Source: Plumapathes pennacea
Lineage: Eukaryota > Cnidaria > Anthozoa > Antipatharia > Myriopathidae
Reading direction: 5' to 3'
DNA: 64,000 nucleotides
NCBI GenBank assembly: GCA_964036295.1
Contig: OZ038467.1
Coordinates: forward strand, 17,519,670 to 17,583,669
Shown: positions 10,901 through 22,559 of the stretch, one piece after another
How the letters are laid out: each line of letters starts with the position of its first letter
How positions within the stretch are numbered: the first letter of the stretch is position 1
Notes under the pieces: generated by a model
Database searches by the model: none
What the model saw: the letters and a program-made list of their open reading frames with translations, nothing else
Told to the model about the DNA's origin: nothing
Position numbers and translations under genes: made by a program

Positions 10901-11629
10901 ATGGCTGCGGTTGAGTTTTTTGAGGACGACTTAGAGATGGAGTCTTTGCTAGATCAGGCGACACAACCACCACGACAACCCGTTCATCCTGAGGAAGTGA
11001 TGCTGAATGAAATAAAGAATATCTTCGAGCAAATTGTGCTGAAGTATCCTTTGGCTGGAGCAGGCTTGGAAAAGTGTTATTTAAGCATACAAGGAGGTGT
11101 GAATAGAGGGAGGTAAACTGAGCAGCAAAAGAAGGTTAAGAAGGCAGAAAGGAAGGACAGGCTGCGTAAAGAGTTGAAGGTGTCGTACGACAAAACTCGA
11201 GTCGACGAAACTTATCCGGGTTTACTAGAAGAGGAAGCCAACAACGAGAACGATATGATAGACTTGTTGAGGAAACTGAAGAAAGCTGATTCCACTGCTC
11301 TTAAGTGTCGTATTTGGTACGTTGTAAGACAAGGTTACCTATTGAAAAAGACCAAGGAATTTTTCACTAAGGCTCAATATAGAAACATTTGGAGTGTTTG
11401 TGATTTTTCTAAGGAACATGGCAACTTATTAATAGCTTTTCATGACTTTTCACAGACTTACCATAGGTTGACCTATTGTGCTTTTCCCATAAGGAAGTTT
11501 AGGAGAAACATGAAGATCACCAGGGAAATTTGTGAAGAAGATACTGTGTACTGGAGTAATATTGGTTGGTATGAACAAAAAGATTGCGTTTGGTTTTTGC
11601 AAAAATTAACTTGTGTGAAGACACAATAA
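10901..11629 (+). pseudogene. Unknown Polinton gene, one internal stop
   Basis: Two frames (10901-11116 and 11174-11629) lie in the same phase and are separated only by a TAA at 11114-11116 and an open Lys-rich stretch. The product would be about 242 residues. It has an acidic N-terminus (FFEDDLEMESLLDQATQPP), a basic linker, then a charged helical region (RVDETYPGLLEEEANNENDM) and a C-terminal part with aromatic and Cys residues (CRIWYVVRQGYLLKKTKEFF, YRNIWSVCDFS). I do not recognise the family. The ATG choice is supported by the intergenic motif just upstream. Confidence 0.5.
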
Positions 11630-11656
11630 TTAATAGTAATAAGTAATAAGTAATAA

Positions 11657-12128
11657 TTAACGAAACCACCACCAAACAGCTACTACGACAACTACAGCGA
11701 TTGAAGCTAATTTTTCTTCATGAATTCTTGCGCTCACTGAATCATCAATTTTTGTTGCGGTTATCGTTTGCTTCTCGATTTTATGATCATTAATATTATC
11801 CGGTTTCACAACACTTTGAGAGGAATCTTTCTTCGTATTAACTTTTTAGCCTTTTTGTTGACTAAATCATTAACTCCAAACTTCATATCATTAGTGGCTT
11901 TTTGCAAGTTATTATTGTAACCATCGACTCTTCCTGTGTTAATGACTAATTTGGAAGGAAGTAATCAAGTTCCAGGCATATTTTAATTTGTACCTCCGGA
12001 TCTATTTCAGGTTCTTCTTTATTTTTTCTTGCTCTTGGTTTTCTTTTGGGTTTCGGTTTTTCGACTGGAGTTGATTATTCTTTTGGTTGAGTTGATTCAA
12101 TATTGACATAATCATTTACAGTTTTCAT
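11657..12128 (-). pseudogene. Small Polinton protein with C-terminal membrane anchor
   Basis: On the minus strand a frame starts at 12128 (MKTVNDYVNIESTQPKE). After one stop it continues through a Pro/Lys-rich stretch (KPKPKRKPRARKNKEE), then VDGYNNNLQKATNDMKFGV, and after two frame changes reaches a hydrophobic end (LASIAVVVVVAVWWWFR) before a TAA at 11657. The Lys-rich middle and a single C-terminal membrane segment suggest a virion-associated or membrane-anchored protein, but I do not recognise it. At least three lesions. A further minus-strand stretch upstream (12130-12328) may be the end of another gene cut by the MITE. Confidence 0.45.
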
Positions 12129-12327
12129 TTTATTTGTTGAAATGAAATCTTAAGTTGTTTGTGGAATTTCAACATGATATGAAAATGGATGACGAAGAAA
12201 AAACAAATTCTTGAGTGTTTGTCATTTTTTAAAATTTCACAAATAATTTTCTTTTCATTATTATCAATTCCGGAACCAAACTATTTGAGAAGTAAATCTG
12301 TTCCATCAGATTCTGGATTACTAGAAA

Positions 12328-13285
12328 TACGATAATTGCAGATACCCGTCGCTCTGCCATTGATGGGACTTTTACTTTGGTACTCCCAAGAAGAGTAGCC
12401 TTTGTTTTACCGAAATGTTAACTCAATCTTTTCTTCAAAGTCAAATGCTACACGCAAAGGAAGGAGAAAAAGAATGGTGTGTGTTATACTTTTGCGTTGA
12501 AAAAAAGAATCGATTGCGTGACGAAGTACGTATTTCCCACGGTCCGTCGGCACGACAAATTAATTTTTACCACAACACACAATTTTCTCGCTCTCTGATT
12601 GGTCGATTTACCGTGGTAAATAAGAGTCCAGACAACGATGCTGACGCCAGCATGTCACGTTTTGTAGCGAAATACAACAAAAGTTTCCTGTATATTTCTA
12701 AATATTTTGGTAAAAAACAAATTTCTACTGGTTTGCCGTGGTGTGGACTCTTATTTACCACGGTTTACGTCATCACATGGTCAAAATTAGTTGCGGACTC
12801 ACTCGGCGAAGCGCCTCGTGAGTCCACAACATTTTGACCATGTGATGACGTAAATCGTGGTAAATAAGAGTCTACACCACGGCAAACCAGTGGAAATTTA
12901 TTAATTATACAGTCTGCCAAGCACGTTCTCAAAATCTAATACTCAAATTTTGAAGTTAATCGGCCGTCGTAGTACGGGAAAAAAGAAACACTGATTTCCC
13001 AATTTTGATTTCATAGGCAGTACAATTAAATAGGCTTCCTGTGCAATTTGTTTTTACTCTGGACTGCATGCACAAGACTCAGGCATGCATGTTTAATGAG
13101 CTCGAATTGTTTTGTACGTGAACGCGCTCAAAACAACATGATTTCTACCAGAATCAAAGCAAAACTTGAACGGTTTACCTCAAATTATACACGGGCTTCA
13201 GACCTAGTCATACTTCTAAGGGCTTGCGAACGATTCTCGCTGCAATTACCGCATTTTGGATAGGAAATCATATATTTTAAAGTCT
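12328..13285. mobile_element. MITE-type insertion inside the Polinton
   Basis: The left end TACTAGAAATACGATAAT also occurs at 39743. The right part (12950-13265) recurs inverted at 43640-43945. Because both parts occur elsewhere, the block is a repeat lying between the capsid gene and the neighbouring broken gene. It contains the long palindrome at 12719-12899. The frames at 12415-12837 and 13048-13263 fall within it and are not considered genes. The exact ends are approximate. Confidence 0.55.
12719..12899. repeat. Long imperfect palindrome (foldback)
   Basis: The left arm (CTGGTTTGCCGTGGTGTGGA and on) is matched in reverse complement by the right arm ending GGCAAACCAGTGG. Arms are about 85-88 bases with few mismatches. 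The centre (GGACTCACTCGGCG / CGCCTCGTGAGTCC) is itself paired. A transcript would fold into one long hairpin. Confidence 0.8.
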
Positions 13286-13292
13286 TGGAATC

Positions 13293-14458
13293 TCAAGAGG
13301 ATGGCTGAATTCTCACGTCTTTTACTATTCCGTCACTAACAAAAACTGCTGCATCAGATACAACAAAGACGTGACAATCAACGGTCTCACCTGAAATACC
13401 GGCTAACTCAACAACTAATCTAACACCATCGTGTGATCTTCCTACCACAATTCCATCACCATGAAGGTCATTATCTTAAATCAACCCACAAAGCAAATTT
13501 GTCATTATGAAAGTCTATTTGAAAATAACTTGTGTGGAACACCATTGATAGAAACTTTGACAGAATTAACGAGGGGATTAATAAACTCTTCTGCCTTCCT
13601 CGCACCAGAATCAAAATTTTTCAAAAAGAATAACATTATTCCTTTCATACAACTTCTTGGTGTAGTTATATGAAAATTAATAGTAGATCCAGAATCAATG
13701 TTAATTGATGATTGTTTTTTGAAATGATGAACATCCTCATAATAGAAAGTTATCCCGTTTTGATAAGCGTTACTAGCAATTTTTTGCTAAATTTTCGTCT
13801 TCAATAGTTGCATATTCTAATTCTATTTCTTTCAATTCGTAACCATGTCCTTTTGTCTTGTCTGACGTTTTTACTATCGCAGAAGCTGGAGGTAGCGTTA
13901 TCTGGTTATCTGGTTATCTATCAAATTTCAATTCTGATTTCAACCCGCTTTGGTAATAAACTCCGTGATCATCTAAAACTGGATGAGATAAAGGAATGGG
14001 ATACCTATTATCATAAGTCGTATTCGTTTGTTTCTTGATCTTAGCATCTCCACTTCTTTTTGCCATAACCTTTCTTTTAGCTTCACTCATTACTCCTCTT
14101 TTTACATCTTCCTCACACGTCAGCATGTCATGATAACCATGAAAAATGTCGTATCTGTCTGTGTCACAAATAGTTTTTCACCAAACGTAATTTTCATTCG
14201 TTTTATTAAGTTTCTTGATACATTTTGAGCAAGATGGTTATCAGCATGCCCCTTTTCTACATCTATCTTGAACCTCAAAAACATACTTTTTGGAACAAAC
14301 ACCATGCTTTCATTTAATCTTGGCACGTCAACATAAATCGTTTCCCTAGGCTTAGCAGATGATGGTGTAAAAGTCGTTCTATGAGTAGTTATCTCTGCCT
14401 TCATTGCCCTGGACAATTTCGGTTTTCTAGTTGGATTAAGTATTTCTGCAATTGACAT
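13293..14458 (-). pseudogene. Polinton major capsid protein (double jelly-roll), decayed
   Basis: The minus-strand frame starts at 14458 (MSIAEILNPTRKPKLSRAMK). It continues with MVFVPKSMFLRFKIDV, then, after frame changes, TCEEDVKRGVMSEAKRK, RYPIPLSHPVLDDHG and LPPASAIVK, and ends with DLHGDGIVV, HDGVRLVVEL and CHVFVVSDAAVFV before a TGA at 13293-13295. This order and spacing fit the major capsid proteins of Polintons and related adintoviruses, which form the virion shell. Breaks: a frame change near 14165, an in-frame stop at 13914-13916 beside a duplicated 8-base string, a frame change near 13770, and more in 13450-13680. Start is 41 bp from the divergent integrase start. Confidence 0.7.
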
Positions 14459-14499
14459 ATTTATTTTAAAACGTAATACCAAATCTTTAAATTAAAAAG

Positions 14500-15473
14500 A
14501 TGGAAAAGATTTATTACTCGTCAAAAGGATATTGGAAAGGACAATCAGCAATTAAAAAACTTTCTTTAGAAGCAAAAGTTAGTGTTGAAGAAGCTAAAAA
14601 GCGGCTATCTAAACAGGCGCTTTGGCAAATTTATCTTCCCCCACCAAATAATGTTCCAAGACCACACTGGATTATTTCAGTACCAAACGAAATTCATCAG
14701 GCCGATCTCCTATTCCTCCCACACGACAAAGTTGGAAGAAAAACGTATAAATATGCTTTGGTCGTCATCGATATTGCTTCAAGATATGTTGACGCAGAAT
14801 ATCTCTCACAAGTAAGTCAAGTGATGAAGTATCAAACACTTTCAAAAAAAATTATTCAAGAAAGTTAAATGGCCAAAAACTTTGATTGTTGATCCAGGAA
14901 GAGAATTCATCGGATCTGTAACAACTTTGAACAAAAAAGCCACCGTTATCAAACGATCAGAAGCCGGTAATCATAGAGCACAGGCTTTTGTTGAGAGAGC
15001 AAATAAAACATTGGGAGAAAAAATATTTAGTCAACAATATGCCGACGAAATGTTAACTGAAGGCAGATCAACAAAGTGGGTAAATAGATTACCAAATATC
15101 GTGAAAACTATCAACAACCACGTCACTCGATTAACTGGTAAAAAAGCAATTAATGCTTATCGTGAAAAAAATGTTGAACAAGAATTCAGAAAATTATTCA
15201 CGACCAGTGGGATTTGATGAAAAAAGACTTGATCCTGGTGAAAAAGTGAGATATTTACTTTCTCCTGGTGAGGAAGAAGGAGGAAGTGTGAGGAGAGCTA
15301 CTGATCCCATATGGAGTACAAAAGTTTTTGAGTTAAAGAAAACTGTAATCTCCAAAGATCAACCAGTTTTATACTAGTTAGACGATGGACCAAAAAGAGG
15401 ATTCGTCAGAGAAGAATTACAAATTATTCCAGAAGATACTGAATTATTGCCAAAATTTGTATTAAAACAATAA
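14500..15473 (+). pseudogene. Polinton integrase (retroviral-type, rve), decayed
   Basis: Frame starts at 14500 (MEKIYYSSKGYWKGQSAIKK). The core has the three acidic positions of DDE integrases: HQADLLFLPH, then IVDPGREFIGS, then FVERANKTLGE. A C-terminal part (DPGEKVRYLL, then VFELKKTVIS) looks like the SH3/chromo-like tail seen in this family. In Polintons it inserts the linear element into the host chromosome. Breaks: frame changes near 14810 and 15200 and an in-frame stop at 15375-15377. The final stop at 15471-15473 is 5 bp from the convergent polymerase stop. Confidence 0.85.
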
Positions 15474-15478
15474 CATTA

Positions 15479-18335
15479 CTAAGTTTCATTTATTTTATAA
15501 TGGCTAAGAGCTAAAGTGTCTACCCCGTTTGGTAATATGTGTTTTTTATCTTCTTCCCTACTAAGCGCTATTTTGTTCACTTCTTCCGTGTAAATATCGT
15601 GTTCATAACTTCTAATGAGATTCATTGTCCTCATTCGCTTAGCACCAGCAAGAAGACAATCTTTATAATCCTGAAATCTAATATCTTTATTAATAACCGA
15701 CTTTTAACTCCCTTGCACTTCTTCTCGTTTATTGTGGAAGAATACACAATAAACGAATAAAGTTTTGCCCTCAAGCCAATAAACTCTGAAATTTGCTTTC
15801 CACCAACTTCATCCTTGAACATACCAATTACTTTCTTGTTAACACCAGTCGTAATTCCTGAAGAATGTTCCTTAGGGTAATTACTAGTGTCAAAATTAGT
15901 TAAAACATCACCACTAATATCTTTGTAAAAATCCTCCGTCTCTATTTCATACATTAATGAGTCTGTGTCAGTAAATAGTAACCTTGCCTTCTCCCCATAT
16001 TTCTTTTTGATATAGTCGTAGTGAAAGTCGTACATAAGAGTCTTGCTTGTGTCAAGTATCGACATTCCCAAGTAAACTGGCTTGTTAAAAACCATTTTCG
16101 TTCTATGCATGTGAACAGCGGCGAGGTTCTCACAAAATATTTTACTGCGGTTAAAACTTGGTTTTGCAATAAGTTTTCTCGCTTGTACCTCATTAGTGGT
16201 CAACTTAATATCCACCCTGTTGCGAATATTTTCCATTGTCTTTCCAAAAACTGAATTGTTCATCAGTTTGAAAAGTATTTCTCAATGTCATTCTTTGCAT
16301 TTGCTCGAAGTTTCGTATTCAAATCAATGTAATTTTTCAACCACGCACTCTCCTCAAGTGTTATTCCTTTGTGAATCTTCTTAACCAGCAAACCCAATCT
16401 TTCATACGTCTTTAACGCCTCATGATGAACAACATACTTTCTTTTATCACCAAGTGTAGGTACTAGCTTTTCACACTTCTCTATCATGATTCTCTCTGGT
16501 GCAAGTGGATAATCATTATGAAGGTCATGTAAATGTCTTGGATACTCCAAGTCTACCTCAAGAATGCAGGGGTGACTCCTCCAATCTTTCATCTCTTGGT
16601 GACTCATCCACTCAAAATCTTTGGTTGGTAATGGTTTACTCATTGCCCAGTCATAAAGATTATTTGCATCAAGATAAGTTATGTACTTCTTTTGTAGTGA
16701 ATCGTCGTACTTTTCCATGTAAAGATTGTTAGGTTCACCATGTCTCGTACAAATCATCGAAACACCCCCTCTCCCTTTCTCAACTATTAGCAACATGTCG
16801 ATGTCTGTTAGTAACTCTAATTCAACTTTCGTCAATTTCAGAGCTGCACTCCAAGCTAATCCTGTAGAAGTATAATACCAAGCTGGGTCTAACTTATAAT
16901 TTTCGAGACAAACGTCTCTAAAATTCTCAAAAACGTCTGCCAGCAAAAGAACGTCTGATTTCAAGTAAATAGTATGGTACCCTCTCATTGCTTTTATACG
17001 AAACGTTTTCCAAACATTTTTCGCATGTTCATAATCTTGTTCCGAAATTCTTTAATTATTTAGCTTTGAGTAAAATTCCTCAATAGGTGGAAGATTTGTC
17101 TCTTCTAATTTCTCGATGGAGTCCACATAATAAGGGTAAACACCTTTTCTCAGTAACAGGTTAAGGCGTCCACCCTTGTAAAATCTGGACAAGTTTTTAA
17201 ACTTCTCCTTATCAAGATTACCAGCGAGACTTGCTAAACTAGACGACATGAACTTGAAACTATCAATGAATCTAATGTCACGCTTCACATTAACCTCTTC
17301 ACCGGTTTCCTTGTCAATGAATGTATCAACGATTATCTTCTTCGTAAATGAAATGTAGTCTCATCGGTATTCGGAATGCATCGTATGTCACCACCCAATT
17401 CCTTTATAAAAAGATGAGCGTCGTAACGAGCTAAGTTGTGAAAAATTACTGGATAAAACCTTGGCACCTTGTATTTTAAATTACACTCATTATGAGCGGC
17501 TCCTCTAAATTTCCCTGTTATATGGCAATGATCTCTTACCTTATCATCTGTAGTGATCTCTTCCTCACAAATGTGGCAAATATTCGTCTCGTTAAATGCT
17601 TTCCTATCTTTCTTGCCAAACACCATTTCCTTAGAAAACTTTGTTATATTATAAATATGCTTAATAGCAATCTCAACCTTGCTTACAAATTTCTGCGCTA
17701 AATTATCATCCTCCGACTTTTTCGAAACAATGAAAGGACCGAATGAAAGACTGCCATATATACACTTGACATAAAACAAAACCCTGAAGGTGTATGTTTT
17801 TGATACTTTTTTGTATAGCTCTCATCACTAGATGGAGTAGACTTTGATAAAATCTTTTCCGTAAAGCACTCAAAGTCTGCGTAAATCACAAAAGGAACAC
17901 GCATACTCTTATTATAATCTTTGAACTTTATGAAAGACCTCTCTTCTGGTAGATCTATCATCGCAGCATCATTCCTTAAGCAGTATTCCAAATGTTTTTC
18001 TAAAGCTTTATCATTCGTAAACGAGTTTAAACAATAATTACAAAAATACCTCCTGTGCTTATTCTCACTCTTCTGTGCACTTAATAACCTACTCTTGTCT
18101 TTTATCCAACAATAATGCATAGTCTCATAATTTGATATTAAAATCAAATCAATGTGTTTTCTAGATTCTCTTAGCTTGTTAAATCTTAGTGGATAAACAC
18201 CTTTACCCGACTCATACCCAACAACGTTAACCGAAAATGGGTTTTCTTTCTCAAACGTGTCGATTTGTTTCAAAGAGACTGGAAACTCGCTTCCACTCCA
18301 ATCTAACTTTTCAGAATCCTCCCTCAGTTTCTATG
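15479..18335 (-). pseudogene. Polinton protein-primed DNA polymerase B, truncated and broken
   Basis: Reading on the minus strand, the motifs come in family order. A C2H2-like finger (CNYCLNSFTNDKALEKHLEY) is followed by exonuclease motif I (IYADFECF), an HNH/endonuclease-VII-like block (CHICEEEI with DHCHITGKFRG), exonuclease II (FHNLARYDAHLF) and exonuclease III (LKSDVLLLADVF). The polymerase motifs are A (YLDANNLYDWAMS), B (MNNSVFGKTMEN) and C (FTDTDSLMYE). This is the replicase of Polintons. Breaks: frame changes near 17775, 17345, 16265 and 15710, and a stop at 17052-17054. The N-terminus is absent where LINE sequence begins. Non-functional. Confidence 0.9.
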
Positions 18336-19033
18336 TCATCTAAACATTGATAACGACATGGTCACAGCAGTAATTTTCCTAGACCTAGCCAAGGCGTTTG
18401 ATACCATAGATCACTCCATCCTTCTAAATAAACTCAGTCTATATGGTGTACATAAAAGCTCGATAAAATGGTTCCAATCGTACCTCACTGGCAGAAAGCA
18501 AAAATGCAAAGTAAATGGCATTCTATCTGATGTCTCAGATATAACGAGTCGAATCCCCCTGGGATCACTTTTAGGGCCGCTATTGTTATTGTTATTTATA
18601 AATGACCTTCCTCTTTGTCTAAAACACTCAAACGCGAAAATGTATGCAGATAATACCAACCTCACTGTAGCAGCTCCAAATTTTAAGGAAACACAAACAT
18701 TGGCTAACAAGGATTTATAATCTATTAAGGAATGGTTCCTCGCAAACAAAGTAAGCATAAACGTCACCAAAACTGAGTATATACTTATCTGCTCCAAATA
18801 TAAGTCAGCGCAACTAACCCATAATGCTTGGCTCCGACACGATCAAACGAGTCGAAGCCAGCAAATCTTTAGCTTTATACATAGATGAACACCTGTCCTG
18901 GTCTGCCCACATTGATTACAAAGATTCTTGTGCCCGAGGTAATCTAATAATGCCATTCTTCACCGCATTCGTACATTATTTTGATAGTTATGCACAGCAA
19001 CTTTTCGATACAATGTTAAGGTTTTACGTGCCA
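18336..19033 (+). pseudogene. CR1/L2-like LINE reverse transcriptase fragment
   Basis: The frame 18358-18720 encodes the RT core: FLDLAKAFDTIDHSILLNKL, then WFQSYLTGRK, PLGSLLGPLLLLLFINDLP and MYADNTNLT. The catalytic YADD box reads YADN. After a stop, KEWFLANKVSINVTKTEY follows, and, after a frame change, KSLALYIDEHLSWSAHID (18824-19039). It joins the broken Polinton polymerase at its left and repeat R2 at its right. Truncated at both ends and dead. Confidence 0.85.
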
Positions 19034-19825
19034 AACTAAAATACTCACTTTTGCAAACGTTTACCTTAAATTTCTCTCAATTGCAGAATGACGCTCTAGA
19101 TACAGACACTCGTTATACATGAATTGGGCTGATAAAGTTTCGTTTATATTTTCTGTGAAAAGACTTCCGCTTAATCATCAATTTTATTTTTTAAACAATG
19201 ACGCTTGCGACACATGTCAATCACACAAAGTGCGGAGTGTTGTATCTCAAAATAAATCGAGGAGCGATCAGTCTTGGGTAAACAACGTGAGGTGATCAGT
19301 CTTGCAGTGTGAGGATTTAGTGAATCAATGAACAACTGAGAGATGAGAAATCCAAGTAATCAGTGCGGAGGATATTTTTCCAAAAAGCGATTGAGGCCCG
19401 TTTCAGATGTTGCTTGTCACACGTGCCGAACCTAACGCAAATGAGTGTAAACAATGATTGTTGGTCATTTGCATTAGGTTCGGCTTGTTTGTGATCAGAA
19501 GCAACGTTTAAACCAGGGTATGATCAGGAGGTATTTCAGGACTAATTTTTTAAATGAAACCCCAGATCTGAAACCACGAACCAGGTTCAGTTATCTGGGA
19601 ATGTGTTGTATTCCTTGTCGGGTTACTCTACTGCGATGCGGCGCATGTAGTCCTAAAGCTTGTTCCAAGATATCTGGTGATGTTATGTTTCTAGTCAGTG
19701 CTACTCCACTGCGGTGCGGCGCGTGTAGTCCTTATAATTTCAAAAGATACCTGGTAATAATTTGCGATAGTGCTTAACACAGTATAGTCTTAAAAATATC
19801 AGTGTATCAGGCTTGTAGGTACCCT
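19034..19825 (-). repeat. Dispersed repeat R2, copy c (inverted)
   Basis: Reverse-complement copy of 4860-5560. It begins with AAATACTCACTTTTGC and ends near CAGTGTATCAGGCTTGTAG. It carries an internal duplication of a segment with GCGATGCGGCGCATGTAGTC and GCGGTGCGGCGCGTGTAGTC, about 90 bp apart, not present in copy a. Confidence 0.75.
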
Positions 19826-20569
19826 GGGTACCAGAGGTTCCTCGCTCTCGGCAGCGTGATTGCGTGGGCCGCGAGAGGCTGAGGACGAGGCGGAACCGAG
19901 GCGGGCTGGGGGTGAGGGAACCTTTGGGCGCGACGTGTCACCTATTGTTCTGAGAGGCCAATTATGAACCGAGTTTCATTCCGCGAGTCAGATTCTGACC
20001 CTGGGGCGCTGATTGGCTCGCTGCAAAACCGGTTTGCCCATGCGAGTAAAAATGGCTTCCGAAATGTTCTTGCTCGAAGTTGCTCCATCTTTGACAGAAC
20101 TATTACGTACAAAAAGGTTTTATGCTGGGCCTAAGGGCCCAGCATATAATTGTTTTCACCCGAAAACCACAGCGTAGGTATCATGACAATTGGTGAAAGA
20201 AGTCCCCCCTCTAGGATTTCGCTTGAAGTGTAAGCAAAAACACTATAATTTGATTGGATAATGTTCACGTGCAAGCGGCGTGGAAGTCTTTCTTTTCTTG
20301 GCTGAGTTTCAAAGTATGTTTTGTGAGATTTTTGTTGACATGTACTTGGGCTCTTGCGGTTGTGGTTCATTATATTCACTTTCGCATTTTTCTTCGTCCA
20401 GCTGGTTAAAACTAAGCGAAGGAAAGCAAACATAATCAAACGATACCATTTCGACAAGCTGAAATAGCTCCCGGCTGGATTTTTCAGCTTTAACATACGC
20501 TCGTCAAACAAACCGTGAATTCATCAAAATCGCGTTGATAATAGCTCTGAAATGAAACAGGCTGACTGG
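19826..20569. other. MITE-like end and GC hairpin, no gene
   Basis: TACCCTGGGTACCAGAGG at about 19828 resembles the end of the MITE at 42697. Its partner end is not seen. A perfect hairpin (ATGCTGGGCC / GGCCCAGCAT) sits at 20121-20144. The minus frame 20131-20511 (126 codons) has no recognisable domain. Confidence 0.45.
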
Positions 20570-20960
20570 AAATTTAGAAAGCCTGGTAGAAGAAACGCAA
20601 TTTAGAAGACGAAAGACAGGTAAGTAATGAAGCGCAAGCTAGATTAATCGTAGCCTATGATTAGAAACAAATGTTCGAAGTCAAACTGTCAAAATCAATT
20701 ATGCATGAAAATGAGGTAAGTCACGCATACTCCCAAACTCAAAATGTAGATTCTCTCATCCTTTTGAAGCAACTGTACGAGTGTTGTATTATAACTTATA
20801 GTTTAATGAGGTTCATTTGAGTAAATCAAAAGCCATGCCAAGTTCCCTATACTGTATGATATTTTTTCGGGTGAGAAATTGAAAGAAAAAATTGAAGTTG
20901 ATCACTCTTGGGAGTCTCGCTCTAGTCCTGAGATTGCTTATTCAATAATTGTTATGGTGC
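20570..20960 (+). repeat. Dispersed repeat R3, copy b (partial)
   Basis: It corresponds to about 2050-2400 of copy a, including AGCCTGGTAGAAGAAACGC and the GAGTGTTGTATT block. It lacks the left part. Confidence 0.6.
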
Positions 20961-21504
20961 GTGCGGACACTTGCAACACCAAACTTGAATCCCAGCATCT
21001 GTCGCGTTTTCACGCGACAACACCTTTTAAGACTATAATATTTCTACAACAAATTGTAGCGTAAAAATAATTACCCAAAGCAAATATGAGGAAAACAGAA
21101 ACATTATGGAAGCATTTTTTCTAACGTTAGTTCAAGGGACCGACCATAATTTTTTTAAGATAAGGGAACTGTCGTTATATTTTTCGTAGTGGGGCAAGCA
21201 GGAGGGGCAGGGGCATTCAATTTTAAGGATCATTCAGTTTTGTGGAGAGGTAAAGAAAGAGGGAAAGGGGGGGGGGGAGGGACTCCCTTAACAATTTTTG
21301 CCTTCGCGGCTCAGCCTGGCAAAATTCGATGTTCCGGCGACCGCGGCCGCCTCACATTTTCACAAGGGGCAAGGATCGGATAACTATATATGGTAATTAT
21401 TGCTCGCGGGGGCCTGGGGCCCAAGGCGAGCTTAAAAACGCAACTTTTTATTTTTATTTTTTTCCTATTTGTCGGTCGAGAATCAGCACACGGTGATTGG
21501 TTCA
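20961..21504. other. No gene seen, G-rich run
   Basis: Contains a run of about 10 G near 21270. The frame 21189-21383 is Gly-rich low complexity and is not supported as a gene. Confidence 0.4.
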
Positions 21505-22290
21505 GTTTATCACGTGATATGCAATGACGTAATTGACTTCGTTAAACAACTCGAGTGTGGCTATGAATTGCTCGGTACCTGTATGTAAAAGTTACCTGCA
21601 TTTAATCCAAACTCAACACCGTTTGGGTTTGTGCCGAACACGCACTGATAAACTGGATGTTAGGGAACGATTTTGGCTTGCGTTCTTTAGTTCACCGCGG
21701 AAGCTTCGAGAATAGCCGTAAACAGATGTTTGATGGATACTGCTGGGGGATTGCAAATATCTCTGTAGCCGCTAAATATTTAGTCCCGACGAATCTTTCT
21801 GTGGCGACACGAAATACTTCTGGGAAGAAAACAAGCTGGAAACGGAAACCAAAGCTACGATGAGCTTTAGCCGCAAAACAATGGCGATCTATGCTTCACT
21901 CTGTACATGACATCTTTTCTCATAAAATTCTTCTGCTTATCGTACATTGCCTTTTGAATTGTTTCTTTCATTCGATCATGTAGCCTTTGTTTCGCAATGG
22001 TCATTGTATACCAGAAATGAAAAATACACCGAAATAGTCCTGAGTATTAAGTTTGCAGTCACAAATGAACTGAACACACTGTGAACACACTGTGAACAAA
22101 ACTGCAATAATATTTTAAACATGACTTGTGTTACATTCCTCGCTTTCAATTTTGTATTTGTTACAAAGCACGAATACTCGAAAGCCTGATAGAAGAAACG
22201 CATTCAGTTAATACAAGAAAAACACACAAGTATTGAAGCGAAGGCTGGATTGATCGTGGCCTCTGATTAGAAATGAGTCGAATTCGATTG
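21505..22290 (+). repeat. Dispersed repeat R3, copy c
   Basis: Close match to 1419-2165, from ATCACGTGATATGCAATGACG through TTAGTCCCGACGAA to AAGCCTGATAGAAG. It has a short internal tandem duplication (GAACACACTGT) near 22073. Confidence 0.75.
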
Positions 22291-22559
22291 TGCATAGGAA
22301 GAGATGTCAGAATTTCGCCCCAAAATTTTTAACGGGGCGCAGCAAGCTGACGTTCGGAGAGAGGTAAGATAACGCGCAACTGAACATATTTAGCCAGTTT
22401 TTAAGTTCAATCGTTGCCGAAGACCGCCGTTCGGCGAACGACCAAAATCCCCATACATTTCTTTATAATTGCCAAAGGTCATGTTCTTTCGTAATAACAA
22501 AGGTATCACATATCACTGTGTGACAGACAGACAGACCCCCCCGGAGCCTGGGCTGCCCT
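22291..22559. other. Spacer between two R3 copies
   Basis: About 270 bases unlike R3, with no gene seen. GACAGACAGACAG near 22523 is a short simple repeat. Confidence 0.4.

Larger units (their letters stand above)
9491..18335. mobile_element. Decayed Polinton/Maverick (virus-like DNA transposon)
   Basis: About 8.8 kb holding the hallmark set of Polintons: retroviral-type integrase, protein-primed family B DNA polymerase and a double-jelly-roll major capsid protein, plus four small genes. Coding is compact: capsid and integrase starts are 41 bp apart, and integrase and polymerase stops are 5 bp apart. Lesions are present in the capsid, integrase, polymerase and three of the small genes. The right end, including the polymerase N-terminus and terminal repeat, is lost where a LINE piece begins (about 18335). 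A MITE of about 0.95 kb sits at 12328-13285. I found no packaging ATPase or protease. The copy is an old, inactive insertion. Confidence 0.85.

Noticed and set aside
12415-12837. 140-codon frame inside the Polinton
   Set aside because: It runs into the long palindrome of the MITE, so openness is a by-product of the repeat.
20131-20511. 126-codon minus-strand frame
   Set aside because: No domain, begins beside a hairpin, not conserved in the repeat copies nearby.
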